Source: Cyclobacteriaceae bacterium (GTDB taxonomy: Bacteria > Bacteroidota > Bacteroidia > Cytophagales > Cyclobacteriaceae). Taken from it: DNA of 64,000 bases. The stretch lies in the NCBI GenBank assembly GCA_029858965.1, contig JAOUDZ010000012.1, forward strand, positions 20,206-84,205. Direction: 5' to 3'. Numbering within the stretch: position 1 is the first letter of the stretch; each line of letters begins with the position of its first letter. The notes beneath the pieces are model-generated. The model was not told the DNA's origin. It saw only the letters and a program-made list of their open reading frames with translations, and did not search any database. A program made the translations under genes and the position numbers. Below, piece by piece: positions 1 through 9,586 of this stretch.

Positions 1-2029
1 AAGAGAACCGGCCGCGGTCTTCCGCAAGGTCCAATGCATCAAATGAAGTGCCGATGATCTTGATGCCATACTTATGCAGTTTCTCAGCCAGTTTCAAGGC
101 TGTCTGTCCGCCCAATTGAACAATCACACCTTCCGGCTTTTCATGCTGGATGATATCGTATAGATGTTCCCAGAAAACCGGCTCAAAATAGAGTTTATCC
201 GCGATATCAAAATCAGTCGAAACAGTCTCTGGATTACAATTAACCATGATGGTTTCATAGCCGCATTCTTTCGCAGCCAGAACCCCATGGACGCAAGAAT
301 AATCAAACTCAATTCCCTGCCCGATACGGTTAGGGCCTGAACCCAATACGATTATTTTCTTTTTTGATGTCACAATCGATTCATTCTCAGCATCAAAAGT
401 TGAATAATAGTACGGCGTTTTTGCTTCAAATTCTGCGGCGCACGTATCAACCAGCTTGTATACCCTGTTGATTCCCATCTCCTTGCGCTTGTTGTATACC
501 TCACTTTCATAACAATCCAGCATGTGCGCAATTTGCCGATCTGCATACCCTTTTTCTTTGGCTCTGCGCATTAAATCCTTTGGAATAGTGGCCAGTTCGT
601 ATTTGCTAATAACCTTTTCGATCTCCACCAGCTCTTCAATTTGCTTGAGGAACCAACGGTCAATCCGGGTAAGCTTAAGAACTGTTTTCATTGGGATACC
701 TAACTTCAGCGCATCGTAAATATGAAAAACTCTGTTCCAGCTTGGATGTTCAAGGCTATACAGCAATTCGTCTTGTTTGGTAAGTTCTTTACCATCAGCA
801 CCCAGTCCGTTCCGACGAATCTCTAATGACTGACAGGCCTTTTGGAGGGCCTCCTGAAAATTCCTTCCGATGCCCATTGCTTCCCCAACAGACTTCATCT
901 GTAATCCCAGTTTCCGATCCGTACCGTGAAACTTGTCAAAATTCCAACGTGGTACCTTTACGATCACGTAGTCAATTGCAGGTTCAAAGTATGCAGTCGT
1001 CGTTCCTGTAATTGCATTGCTCAATTCATCGAGATTATAGCCAATAGCGAGTTTAGCAGCAATCTTAGCGATCGGATAACCCGTCGCCTTAGACGCCAGC
1101 GCAGAAGAACGTGATACGCGAGGGTTAATTTCTATACCAATAATCTCTTCATCGTTATCCGGATTAAGGGCAAACTGAACGTTGCATCCACCGGCAAACT
1201 GCCCTATGCCATTCATCATTTTAATGGCCAGGTCACGCATGTGTTGATATACTGTATCCGGCAAAGTCATGGCAGGGGCAACGGTGATTGAGTCACCCGT
1301 GTGGATGCCCATAGGATCGAAATTTTCTATCGAGCATATTATGATTACGTTGCCAATGTTATCCCGAAGTAACTCCAACTCGTACTCTTTCCAACCCTTA
1401 ATGCTTTGTTCAACAAGCACTTCATGGATAGGTGAGGCATGCAACCCGCTGTTGAGGGCGTCGTCAAAATCATTGTGATCATCGACAAAAGCACCGCCGG
1501 TTCCCCCCAAGGTAAACGAAGGCCGAATAACCAGCGGAAAGCCTATTTCCTGGGCAATTTCTTTTCCTCCCAAAAAGGATGTTGCGGTGCCACCCTGGCA
1601 AACGCCTACCCCGAGCTCAATCATCTTAAGCCGAAATTTCTCGCGGTCCTCAGTTGTCTCTATAGCATGAATATCAACCCCTATGATGCGTACACCAAAG
1701 TGCTGCCATATCCCTGCCTTGTCGCAATCAATGCACAAATTCAGGGCTGTTTGCCCACCCATTGTTGGGAGTACGGCATCGATATGATGCTTTTCCAGTA
1801 TTTCACGGATCGATTTCTTATCGAGTGGCTTCAAGTAAACGTGATCTGCCGTCAACTTGTCAGTCATGATCGTGGCTGGGTTTGAATTGATCAATACCAC
1901 TTCAATCCCTTCCTCCCGCAATGAACGAGAGGCCTGAGATCCCGCATAATCAAATTCACATGCTTGACCGATGATGATGGGGCCACTGCCGATGATGAGG
2001 ATGGAGCGAATACTTCTATCTCTGGGCAT
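1..2029 (-). CDS. carB: Carbamoyl-phosphate synthase large subunit, N-terminal 676 residues (3' end outside window)
   Basis: Makes carbamoyl phosphate from glutamine-derived ammonia, bicarbonate and two ATP for arginine and pyrimidine synthesis, with the small subunit CarA (not in this window). The reverse strand is open from an ATG at 2029 to the window edge. The N-terminus carries the typical IIGSGPIIIGQACEFDYAG block (about residues 12-30), followed by PTMGGQTALN near residue 90, an ATP-grasp domain with EINPRVSRSSALASKATGYPIA near residue 300, the oligomerisation region, and the start of the second half with VLGSGPNRIGQGIEFDYSCVH and VQLGGQTALKLA. It ends inside the second ATP-grasp domain at GTSFDALDLAEDRGRFS. 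About 400 residues of the usual 1,070 lie beyond position 1. The fragment reads without frameshift, so the truncation is only the window boundary. A GMC oxidoreductase gene diverges from it. Confidence 0.96.
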   Translation of the reverse strand, partial: MPRDRSIRSILIIGSGPIIIGQACEFDYAGSQASRSLREEGIEVVLINSNPATIMTDKLTADHVYLKPLDKKSIREILEKHHIDAVLPTMGGQTALNLCIDCDKAGIWQHFGVRIIGVDIHAIETTEDREKFRLKMIELGVGVCQGGTATSFLGGKEIAQEIGFPLVIRPSFTLGGTGGAFVDDHNDFDDALNSGLHASPIHEVLVEQSIKGWKEYELELLRDNIGNVIIICSIENFDPMGIHTGDSITVAPAMTLPDTVYQHMRDLAIKMMNGIGQFAGGCNVQFALNPDNDEEIIGIEINPRVSRSSALASKATGYPIAKIAAKLAIGYNLDELSNAITGTTTAYFEPAIDYVIVKVPRWNFDKFHGTDRKLGLQMKSVGEAMGIGRNFQEALQKACQSLEIRRNGLGADGKELTKQDELLYSLEHPSWNRVFHIYDALKLGIPMKTVLKLTRIDRWFLKQIEELVEIEKVISKYELATIPKDLMRRAKEKGYADRQIAHMLDCYESEVYNKRKEMGINRVYKLVDTCAAEFEAKTPYYYSTFDAENESIVTSKKKIIVLGSGPNRIGQGIEFDYSCVHGVLAAKECGYETIMVNCNPETVSTDFDIADKLYFEPVFWEHLYDIIQHEKPEGVIVQLGGQTALKLAEKLHKYGIKIIGTSFDALDLAEDRGRFS

Positions 2030-2207
2030 TGTTTACAGGGAATGGGGTGAACAAAATTGGGCAAAAATAAAACACTGGATCAAATGATCGCAGAAATGGC
2101 AATATTAATTGTGATTATTTTATAATTAGCGCGCTTCTACCGTTTGAAAACTTCTTTTTGCAGCCGTTGTTACATTTTTATAACCTTCGGCGTTTTAATG
2201 GAAATAC

Positions 2208-3902
2208 ATGGTTTTGAATCTTAAAGGCAATGATCAGTACACCTACGACGCGATTGTCGTCGGATCCGGCATCAGTGGAGGCTGGGCAGCCAAAGAGCTT
2301 TGTGAAAAAGGATTGAAGGTACTGATGTTGGAACGTGGCATGCCGCTTCAACATCCGGATTATCCAACCGCAACCAAGGATCCCTGGGAATTCCCGTATT
2401 GTGGAAGCTTGACGCAGGAAGACAAGACCAAAAGCTTCGTCCAGGCGAGGCACTATTCCTTCAGGGAAGACAACAAGCACTTCTATATTAATGATCTGGA
2501 AAATCCTTATACTGAAATTAAACGATTTGACTGGATTCGGGGTGATGTGGTAGGCGGACGATCTTTACTTTGGGCAAGACAGTGTTATCGTTTGAGTGAC
2601 CTCGACTTTGAGGCCAATGTAAAAGACGGCCACGGTATTGACTGGCCTGTCCGGTATAGAGACTTGGAGCCCTGGTACGAATACGTTGAATCATTTATTG
2701 GTGTTAGCGGACAGGAAGAAGGTATACAGCACCTCCCCGATGGTAAGTTCCTGCCGCCTATGGAAATGAATTGTGCGGAAAAGGATTTCAAGTCGCGTCT
2801 AAACAAAACCTATAGTAATCGGTATGTTACGATTGGGCGATCGGCGAACCTTACACAACCCGTAAAAGGCAGGGGTCAATGTCAAAATCGTAATCTTTGC
2901 CATCGAGGGTGCCCGTATGGCGCTTATTTCAGCACCAATGCCAGTACACTTCCGGCTGCTTTTGCAACCGGCAATCTCACGCTACGGCCACATTCGCTGG
3001 TGGACAAGGTGCTTTATGATGACCAAAAGGGGAAAGCTACCGGTATAGAAATAACCGATACAGAAACCAATGAAGTGCTTCAATTTCACTCCAGAATAAT
3101 CTTCCTGAACGCCTCAACGGTTGCGACGGCATATATCTTGTTAAACTCAACGTCGCGCCGGTTCCCTAACGGAATGGGTAATGGTAGTGATCAGGTAGGG
3201 CGAAACCTGATGGATCACCACAAGCATGTTGGTGCCTCAGCTTCCGTGGAAGGATTCGAAGATCAGTATTATACCGGCCGCAGACCGAACGGCATCTATG
3301 TGCCCAGATTCAGAAACATAACAGAAAAAAGATCCGACTACTTGCGTGGATTCGGTTACCAAGGTGGGGCCTCGCGCGACGACTGGCATTCCGATGCATT
3401 GGGGACTACCATCGGCGGCTCATTAAAAAAAAATTTGCAAACCCCTGGTCCCTGGAACATAAGTTTCACCGGATTTGGAGAATGTCTTCCCTATTCTGAA
3501 AATCGAGTTACACTCAATCCCGATAAGAAAGACAAATGGGGCCGCCCCACCTTAAATATTGATGCTGAATTTAAGGACAATGAGAAAGCCATGCGAGATG
3601 ATATGCGAGATGCGATGGGCGAGATGTTGGAGGCACTTGGATACAAAAACGTGAAGACTTATATGAATAGCTCTTTCCCCGGCAATGCAAACCATGAAAT
3701 GGGCACTGCCCGGATGGGTCATGATCCGAGGACCTCGGTCCTCAATGCATTCAATCAAATGCACGAAGTTAAGAATGTCTTTATAACAGATGGTGCTGCG
3801 ATGACTTCTTCTTCATGTGTAAACCCATCGCTTACGTATATGGCCCTGACCGCGCGCGCGTGCGACTACGCTATAAAGGAACTTAACCGATTAAATATCT
3901 AA
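2208..3902 (+). CDS. GMC family FAD-dependent oxidoreductase
   Basis: Predicted to oxidise an alcohol or sugar hydroxyl using FAD; the substrate cannot be read from sequence. The 564-residue protein has the N-terminal dinucleotide-binding motif GSGISG (residues 19-24), a short cysteine cluster at residues 225, 231 and 235 typical of gluconate/sorbitol dehydrogenase-like members, and the C-terminal GMC domain with HEMGTARMGHD (His about 496, candidate catalytic base) and NPSLT near residue 540. No Tat or Sec signal is visible in front of the FAD motif. Related Bacteroidota genes often sit next to a gluconate 2-dehydrogenase subunit 3 gene that carries the Tat signal. None is adjacent here: the gene stands alone between divergent carB and the convergent protease gene 11 bases downstream. 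The family call is firm; substrate and compartment are open. Confidence 0.9.
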   Translation: MVLNLKGNDQYTYDAIVVGSGISGGWAAKELCEKGLKVLMLERGMPLQHPDYPTATKDPWEFPYCGSLTQEDKTKSFVQARHYSFREDNKHFYINDLENPYTEIKRFDWIRGDVVGGRSLLWARQCYRLSDLDFEANVKDGHGIDWPVRYRDLEPWYEYVESFIGVSGQEEGIQHLPDGKFLPPMEMNCAEKDFKSRLNKTYSNRYVTIGRSANLTQPVKGRGQCQNRNLCHRGCPYGAYFSTNASTLPAAFATGNLTLRPHSLVDKVLYDDQKGKATGIEITDTETNEVLQFHSRIIFLNASTVATAYILLNSTSRRFPNGMGNGSDQVGRNLMDHHKHVGASASVEGFEDQYYTGRRPNGIYVPRFRNITEKRSDYLRGFGYQGGASRDDWHSDALGTTIGGSLKKNLQTPGPWNISFTGFGECLPYSENRVTLNPDKKDKWGRPTLNIDAEFKDNEKAMRDDMRDAMGEMLEALGYKNVKTYMNSSFPGNANHEMGTARMGHDPRTSVLNAFNQMHEVKNVFITDGAAMTSSSCVNPSLTYMALTARACDYAIKELNRLNI

Positions 3903-3913
3903 ACAAGAATAAA

Positions 3914-6900
3914 CTAGCGGGTAATTACAATCTTCCTGGTGATAATATGATCACGGGTTGAAATTCTTAGCATGTATATACCACCAGCAAGGTCAGCTGT
4001 ATCCATAATCTGCTGGTCTTCTCCTCCGCTAATACCACAAGAAACCCTTTTACCCCGTGTATCAAACAGTGCAATTTCGCTATTCGCACCAGCACCCAAA
4101 ATAGTCACCGATCGTGCGCCCGGATGTACAGGGTTGGGGTGAACTGTGATTGCTTGCATGGATACATCCTCGACTCCCGTTACGATGCCAAACGTTTTTG
4201 ATTCCACACTTTCACATCCATTTTCAGCAGTAACGCTTAATGTAACGGTAAACTCACCTTCCTGGACGTAGGCATAACGTGGACTTTGTTCATTGCTGGT
4301 ACTGCCATCTCCAAACTCCCAAAACCAGGTTACTCCTGAAGTGGTCGCTGGCGAAAAATTGATCACCTCGTTTTGCAAGGGATTTTCTGTTGATACTGAA
4401 AAAGAAGCAGAGGCGCTGGGCTTCACTTTGACGTCTACCGTCTCAGTTGATGCACAAGTCAATGCATCATTCCGAACCACAACTGAGTATTGCCCAGATG
4501 CAGTAACGTCTATGGTTTGTGTTTTTTCGCCGGTGCTCCAGGTATATTCATCTGCCTTGCCGACGGAAAGAACCACCGTTTCCCCATCACAGAATTCGAG
4601 GCTTCCTGATGGCTGTATTTCCGGGGACGGCCACACCGAGACAGTGGCGGCAGTTCGTAAACTTTCATACGTGTTATCTGCATTGGAGACGAAAAATGTG
4701 GTGTCTCCCAAAAGATTGGACGTATTGAATTGCGCGCCAGTGTAAATTGGAGCGCCTCCCGTAAAATCAGCATACCATTTAAAATTCGAAGCCCCGGTCG
4801 CCTGCAACATGGCAGCGTCTCCATAACACACGTTCATGTTTTCAACGATAGGCCTGGAAGCCTTCAACGTAAAGTTGTATAACGAATCAGCATATCTTGC
4901 AGAGGTGATCAACGCAGCATTCGACTTTGCAGCGTGCAGCGCAAAGGCGATCGTAACTTCTTCTCCCGGACTGATAAAATAAGGCCCTGAAGCTACGACG
5001 TGGCTGACATCGTTTCCTGTCGTAGGACTACCAGCCTGAATTTTGCTAAGCCCACTGGAGATACTCAAGAATTTCTCAGTATCAGTATAACCATCGTAGA
5101 TTCCAAAAGGATTTCCTTCGATGGTTTGATCATTGTCAATAGCATAATAGTGGGCAGTCCCACTTAATGCCTGAATGCCTGATCTTGGCAGGGTGGAAGA
5201 TTGAGCCGGGAAAACATAACCTAACCTGGTGTCATTATCCCAGGCTGCCCGATCACCGGCGCCGGCAGAAGCAATATCCCAATCCGCGAATATGCCAAAA
5301 TAGAAATCAGAGATTGGTTCGGCCTTTATGTTCTTAACCTTGTATTCCAAAATTATAAAATCTCTATAGGGATCGTTATTCCAAACCAGGCTTTGGTATG
5401 AGATGTCCAAAGAAGCTAAGGCAGCGTCTTCATCGCTCCTTATATGTCCAGTAATTTCAGCGTAAGATCTTTCTCCCGGGGCCATTTCAACTAGCTTCGC
5501 GGTTGCGGTGAAATCCTGATCAAATTGATCGTTGATTCCTCGCACATTGTTGTAGACGGTGGTTGAAGATGTTCCCATAATAAGTCCCATCTCATACAAA
5601 ATGCTTTCCTCATCGTAGATAAATCCCGAACCGTTATTTTGCTCCGAAACATTTCCAAATCCAATTCTTGCGGGAGTAGTTATCGAGGTAATGATGTTGT
5701 TTTCGTCAACGTCAATGTATGATGGAATAATGAAACTCAGGAGTTGAAAATCGTGGTATTCGCCATCAGAAAATGTAAGCAAAGCTTCGACAGGTTGATC
5801 GACCGGAAAATCCAGTCCCAGTATAATATCAAAAGGCGAAGCGCTATTTCTTACGGTAACCTTCTCTCCAATGCTACCCACAATAATTTCACCATTTACA
5901 ATTGTGATGTAGGGCGAGGGTGATGTTAGTGTTGCAGTCAATCCATTTGAAGATGGAAGAAGGTAGTTTGTAAAATCAAAAAACAGTTTTGCGCTGTCCC
6001 CGGCGTTTGGTGTTCGCCCATCCTCCCTTACCAGCTGCTGCCTGGTTGCCCGGATAGATGGGCTTTGCATAGTAAGTGCCCGGGCAACATCCAGTCTTCC
6101 TTTTCCCAGTTTATTAGTGAACAATGGATTATTGTTGTAGATACCTTCGTCGGCCGATACGCGAAGTTGCTCGCCAACCTGGAGGGGTGTAAAAAGCGGG
6201 TTCTGCGCCCAGACCAGGGCCGCAGCGCCAGAAACGATAGGTGCAGACAATGACGTGCCGGAGTCTGCACCATACGCATCATTGTAAGTCGTGGTAAAAA
6301 TATTTGTCCCGGGAGAAATGATATCAATTGTCTTTCCAAAATTGGAAAATTTAGAACGAACATCGGCCGCATCAGATGACGCGACAGACAAAACATACTC
6401 ATAGGCGGCGGGATAAATGGGGGTCTCTAAATTGCTGTTGCCTGCTGCGGCTACTACGAGGCATCCTAAATCGAGTGTAACATATTCAATAATATCCTGC
6501 GCTATTGTACTGCGGTAATATCCACCCCAGGAACAATTTATGATTTTTGCGCCGTGGGTTGCGGCGTACAAAATACCTTCGTACAGATTGGAAGAATAGT
6601 TGGAACCAGTGGCGGGTTGGTTGTCAGCAAAATGCTTTGTGAACAACAGTTTCGTGGTGTAGCCAACGCTTGAAATCCCAATACCATTATTTGTTGATGC
6701 CGAAGCACAGCCTGCTACCATCGTACCATGGGCAAAAAGATTTCCCTGCGAAATGGAAGGATCATTGTCCCCAATAAACCCCGGCGTACCAATGAGCGAG
6801 AGATCAGCCCCTGAAAAATCCCATCCCCGATTATTGTCAATGAACCCATCTCCGTCGTTGTCTATGCCGTCGACAGGATCAGCAGGATCAATGTATAGAT

Positions 6901-7456
6901 TGTCTTGAAGATCCGGATGGTTCAAGTCTCCACCCGTATCAACGATGCCGATAATAATAGCCTGGTTGCCAGTGGTTATATCCCACGCTTCAGGCGCGCG
7001 GATAAGGTCAAGATAATATTGCTGATTTGAGGACGGATCATCTGGTGTGAAGAATGGCTTTATTGTATGAACTGGCTCCACAACCTCAAAATACCCGGTT
7101 GCATATAGCTCCTTGACAAAATCTTCTAACGCGATCGTTTTGTCGAAAGACAACTTGTAGTAAAGCGAGATGTCCACGTGCTGCCTGCGCGGCGCTATCC
7201 GGCCAAGGGTTTTCTCGCGGGTTTTAGCATTCAGGAACGGACTGATGCGGTTGGTACTGATTCCTGCCGGCTTCCTGCCGGTGGACGCACCCGGCATGAA
7301 AATATCCCGGTGCGATTCTTTGAGTTTTACCCAGACGACACCATTTTCAAAGTCGCCAGGAGAAACTTGTTCTGGGAAGTTAAATTTTCGCTTAATCTGC
7401 CCATTCACTGAATGGTAGAACAAGCCGTACATCAGACAAATCAAAACAATCCTCAC
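3914..7456 (-). CDS. S8 (subtilisin-like) serine protease with PKD domain and T9SS C-terminal sorting domain
   Basis: A secreted protease of 1,180 residues. It starts at GTG (7456) with a Sec signal peptide of about 19 residues. The catalytic triad of the subtilase fold is intact: Asp173 in IVDTG, His243 in AHGTMVAG and Ser402 in GTSLSAP. A DNDGDGFIDNN stretch near residues 199-209 looks like a calcium-binding insert. A long central region of unknown fold follows, then a PKD-type domain at roughly 1014-1090 (WEFGDGSTS, YAYVQEGEFTVTLSV) and a type A type IX secretion sorting domain from about 1095 to the end (HPNPVHPG, ALFDTRGK, LAGGIYMLRI). Export across the outer membrane by T9SS with removal of the C-terminal signal is expected from family knowledge. 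The gene is monocistronic and converges on the GMC gene. Likely role: extracellular protein degradation. Confidence 0.93.
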   Translation of the reverse strand: MRIVLICLMYGLFYHSVNGQIKRKFNFPEQVSPGDFENGVVWVKLKESHRDIFMPGASTGRKPAGISTNRISPFLNAKTREKTLGRIAPRRQHVDISLYYKLSFDKTIALEDFVKELYATGYFEVVEPVHTIKPFFTPDDPSSNQQYYLDLIRAPEAWDITTGNQAIIIGIVDTGGDLNHPDLQDNLYIDPADPVDGIDNDGDGFIDNNRGWDFSGADLSLIGTPGFIGDNDPSISQGNLFAHGTMVAGCASASTNNGIGISSVGYTTKLLFTKHFADNQPATGSNYSSNLYEGILYAATHGAKIINCSWGGYYRSTIAQDIIEYVTLDLGCLVVAAAGNSNLETPIYPAAYEYVLSVASSDAADVRSKFSNFGKTIDIISPGTNIFTTTYNDAYGADSGTSLSAPIVSGAAALVWAQNPLFTPLQVGEQLRVSADEGIYNNNPLFTNKLGKGRLDVARALTMQSPSIRATRQQLVREDGRTPNAGDSAKLFFDFTNYLLPSSNGLTATLTSPSPYITIVNGEIIVGSIGEKVTVRNSASPFDIILGLDFPVDQPVEALLTFSDGEYHDFQLLSFIIPSYIDVDENNIITSITTPARIGFGNVSEQNNGSGFIYDEESILYEMGLIMGTSSTTVYNNVRGINDQFDQDFTATAKLVEMAPGERSYAEITGHIRSDEDAALASLDISYQSLVWNNDPYRDFIILEYKVKNIKAEPISDFYFGIFADWDIASAGAGDRAAWDNDTRLGYVFPAQSSTLPRSGIQALSGTAHYYAIDNDQTIEGNPFGIYDGYTDTEKFLSISSGLSKIQAGSPTTGNDVSHVVASGPYFISPGEEVTIAFALHAAKSNAALITSARYADSLYNFTLKASRPIVENMNVCYGDAAMLQATGASNFKWYADFTGGAPIYTGAQFNTSNLLGDTTFFVSNADNTYESLRTAATVSVWPSPEIQPSGSLEFCDGETVVLSVGKADEYTWSTGEKTQTIDVTASGQYSVVVRNDALTCASTETVDVKVKPSASASFSVSTENPLQNEVINFSPATTSGVTWFWEFGDGSTSNEQSPRYAYVQEGEFTVTLSVTAENGCESVESKTFGIVTGVEDVSMQAITVHPNPVHPGARSVTILGAGANSEIALFDTRGKRVSCGISGGEDQQIMDTADLAGGIYMLRISTRDHIITRKIVITR

Positions 7457-7644
7457 CCAAGTTCATATTTACCCAATACAAAATTAATACAGGAAACCTG
7501 ATTAAGGTAATAACCGACGCGATGTCTCTTTAATACCGAGTGATTTCAATTCCGGATTTTATTCATATTCACGCAAAAGACTGGTAAGAAGAGAGAACTG
7601 AAGCCACTTCTGCCAACATCCTTCACCCTGCAGTCAAGGATAAT

Positions 7645-8889
7645 TTAACCTTCCTTTGCTAACTGTTCGACTTTGTTCCACACACGCCAAAGGTTCTTGT
7701 AACAAATTTTAGCGATGTCATCTTCTGTGTATCCGCGTTTCAAAAGGATAAAAATAAGATCAGGATATTTTGAAGGGTCCTCCAATCCCGTTGGCAGCTG
7801 ACCATCGACACCATCAAAGTCTGAACCGAATCCGACATGATCGATGCCGGCAATTTCTACAACATGGTCGATGTGGTTTGCCACCATTTCGATATCAGTC
7901 TTACCCAGAGGATTTTCCTTGTCAAATTGATCGATGATCGGCTTGGCCAATGGATCGCTTTCATGAAGACCTTTCTCTGCCAGCAAGTATGCTAATTTTT
8001 CATCATTCCGTTGACTCTGACTGGCTACGGCCGAATCGAGGAAGGCACTATAAAAATTGATCAGCATTACGCCGCCGTTTTCACCCAGTTTCCTGATCAT
8101 GTCATCTGTCATATCTCTTTTAATCGTAGGCGCAAAATATCTGCACGATGAGTGAGATGCTATGCACGGTGATTTTGACAGCTTCATCACCTGATAGAAC
8201 GTACTGTCATCCACGTGTGAAATATCTACCATTATGCCCAACCGGTTCATCTCGGCCACTACCTCCTTACCGAAAGGGCTTAAACCATTCCAGGTATGCA
8301 CGGTATTGCGCGAAGCATCGCAGATTTGATTGTCGTCGTTGTGTGTAAGGGTTATGTACCGTATCCCGCGGTCGTAAAAATATTTCACATTGGCTAAATC
8401 GTTGCCGATGGGCGCGCCATTCTCCATGCCCATTGGCAAAGAGATTTTTCCAAGCTTAAAGTTTGCTTCTACTTCAGCTGGTGTCATGGCCGGCGAAAAT
8501 TTATCAGGAAGTTGGTCGCCGATCGCAACTACCATATCGATCAATGAGTCGGCCAGACTTTTTCCGCTATCGGCCTTCTTTTGGTATGATGAAGGAATAA
8601 AAATCGACATGAAAGGTGCATCCAGGCCGCCCTTCCGTGCCCGCACATAGTCAAACTCACCCTCAGAAGCTGATTCGATAATGTCAAGGTGCTCGCTGAC
8701 AGGAATAAGATTTTTTTCCTTCAATCGTTCAGGTAGATCTACATGACCATCGGCAATGATATACTTGTGCGCCAACTCATTGGCATAGCTGCGCAGTTGG
8801 TCATCATTCATTTGGGTTACTGTTTTCTTTTCTGCACAGCGAAACAGAAAAGTGGCAACCAAGATTAGTAGCGGCGTTCTAAAGCTCAT
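7645..8889 (-). CDS. M19 family membrane dipeptidase, lipoprotein
   Basis: A zinc dipeptidase of the renal dipeptidase family (414 residues), cleaving dipeptides and possibly D-amino-acid-containing ones. The N-terminus is a lipoprotein signal with Cys18 after a hydrophobic stretch (ATFLFRC), so it should sit in the periplasm or on the outer membrane. Family metal-site motifs are visible: HVD at residues 49-51, MENGAPI carrying the bridging Glu, DISHVDD, ASHSSCR and GFGSDFDG near the C-terminus. It is preceded by about 340 bases without a convincing gene and followed by 188 bases before the S8 protease gene on the same strand. Its place in a region with envelope-recycling genes would fit peptidoglycan peptide turnover, but that is inference. 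Confidence 0.93.
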   Translation of the reverse strand: MSFRTPLLILVATFLFRCAEKKTVTQMNDDQLRSYANELAHKYIIADGHVDLPERLKEKNLIPVSEHLDIIESASEGEFDYVRARKGGLDAPFMSIFIPSSYQKKADSGKSLADSLIDMVVAIGDQLPDKFSPAMTPAEVEANFKLGKISLPMGMENGAPIGNDLANVKYFYDRGIRYITLTHNDDNQICDASRNTVHTWNGLSPFGKEVVAEMNRLGIMVDISHVDDSTFYQVMKLSKSPCIASHSSCRYFAPTIKRDMTDDMIRKLGENGGVMLINFYSAFLDSAVASQSQRNDEKLAYLLAEKGLHESDPLAKPIIDQFDKENPLGKTDIEMVANHIDHVVEIAGIDHVGFGSDFDGVDGQLPTGLEDPSKYPDLIFILLKRGYTEDDIAKICYKNLWRVWNKVEQLAKEG

Positions 8890-9229
8890 CTGAAATTATT
8901 TAGGTTTACGCCTCAAGTTAATGCATTAAACATTATCATTACTTTTACTTTTTAGAATTGGCAATTAAGAATGAAAAGTGGCTTGCCCATGCAAAATATT
9001 CAGGTAGGGACAGATCAAAACATATTTATTCATAATCCTGTAGCCGCTGTTGACGGCAAGATCTGTAAAGCCTTGCTGGCGGGGTTATCTGAATTCTATA
9101 TTCCGCAACAACTTCATTGCCATCCCAAAGCAATCATGCCAAATTCTGGCAGCCTGACTGAATCACCGTCTGCCAGGTTTATATACGCGATTAAGAATGA
9201 TTGTCACAACCGATCAACCGGCAGGCAGC
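8890..9229. other. Gap without a convincing gene
   Basis: This 340-base stretch separates the divergent dipeptidase and cytochrome b5-like genes, so it should hold both promoters. A plus-strand frame 8971-9237 is open for 88 codons, but its translation has no signal, no recognisable motif and no codon pattern like its neighbours, and it runs into the next gene in another frame. I treat it as non-coding. No clear TAnnTTTG promoter box, hairpin or repeat stands out. Confidence 0.4.
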
Positions 9230-9469
9230 ATGGATAACCTCCCGGAGTATACGCGATCGCACCTGGCGCTGCGCAATGGCCAGGACAAACCAGACATCTG
9301 GGTAGCCCTCCATGGGTTGATCTATGACGTCACACGATCCAGGCTGTGGCGAGCAGGGAATCACTATGAACATTGGGCGGGTCAGGATCTGACTGATGAA
9401 CTAAAAGACGCCCCACACAATGAGAATGTTTTCGATAAATTCAAGGTAATTGGTAAATTGAAAAGCTGA
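9230..9469 (+). CDS. Small cytochrome b5-like heme/steroid-binding domain protein
   Basis: A 79-residue stand-alone cytochrome b5-like domain. The fold signature is LPEYTRSHLALRNG, then VALHGLIYDVTRS, then NHYEHWAGQDLTDEL and APHNENVFDKFKVIGKL. The first histidine region HYEHWAG stands where HPGG occurs in classic cytochrome b5, and APH supplies the second histidine, the arrangement seen in prokaryotic predicted heme/steroid-binding proteins. I chose the ATG at 9230 because the domain begins there; an in-frame ATG at 9197 would add 11 residues with no family resemblance. There is no signal peptide or membrane segment, so it is probably cytoplasmic. Partner and ligand are unknown. The next gene starts 117 bases downstream. 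Confidence 0.75.
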   Translation: MDNLPEYTRSHLALRNGQDKPDIWVALHGLIYDVTRSRLWRAGNHYEHWAGQDLTDELKDAPHNENVFDKFKVIGKLKS

Positions 9470-9586
9470 GTAATAAACTTCAAAACCGGATCGCATTCTT
9501 ACTCTGCTGTTTTTTCTTTAAATTTCAAGCCAAAGCTTTTTCGCCGCAATATTCTTTTCACTACTATACCAACACATTTAACCAAT

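Noticed and set aside
1439..1885. 148-codon frame on the plus strand
   Set aside because: Lies fully antisense to carB, whose frame is clearly conserved.
8971..9237. Plus-strand open frame of 88 codons before the cytochrome b5-like gene
   Set aside because: No motif, signal or start context; overlaps the next gene in another frame and looks like chance.
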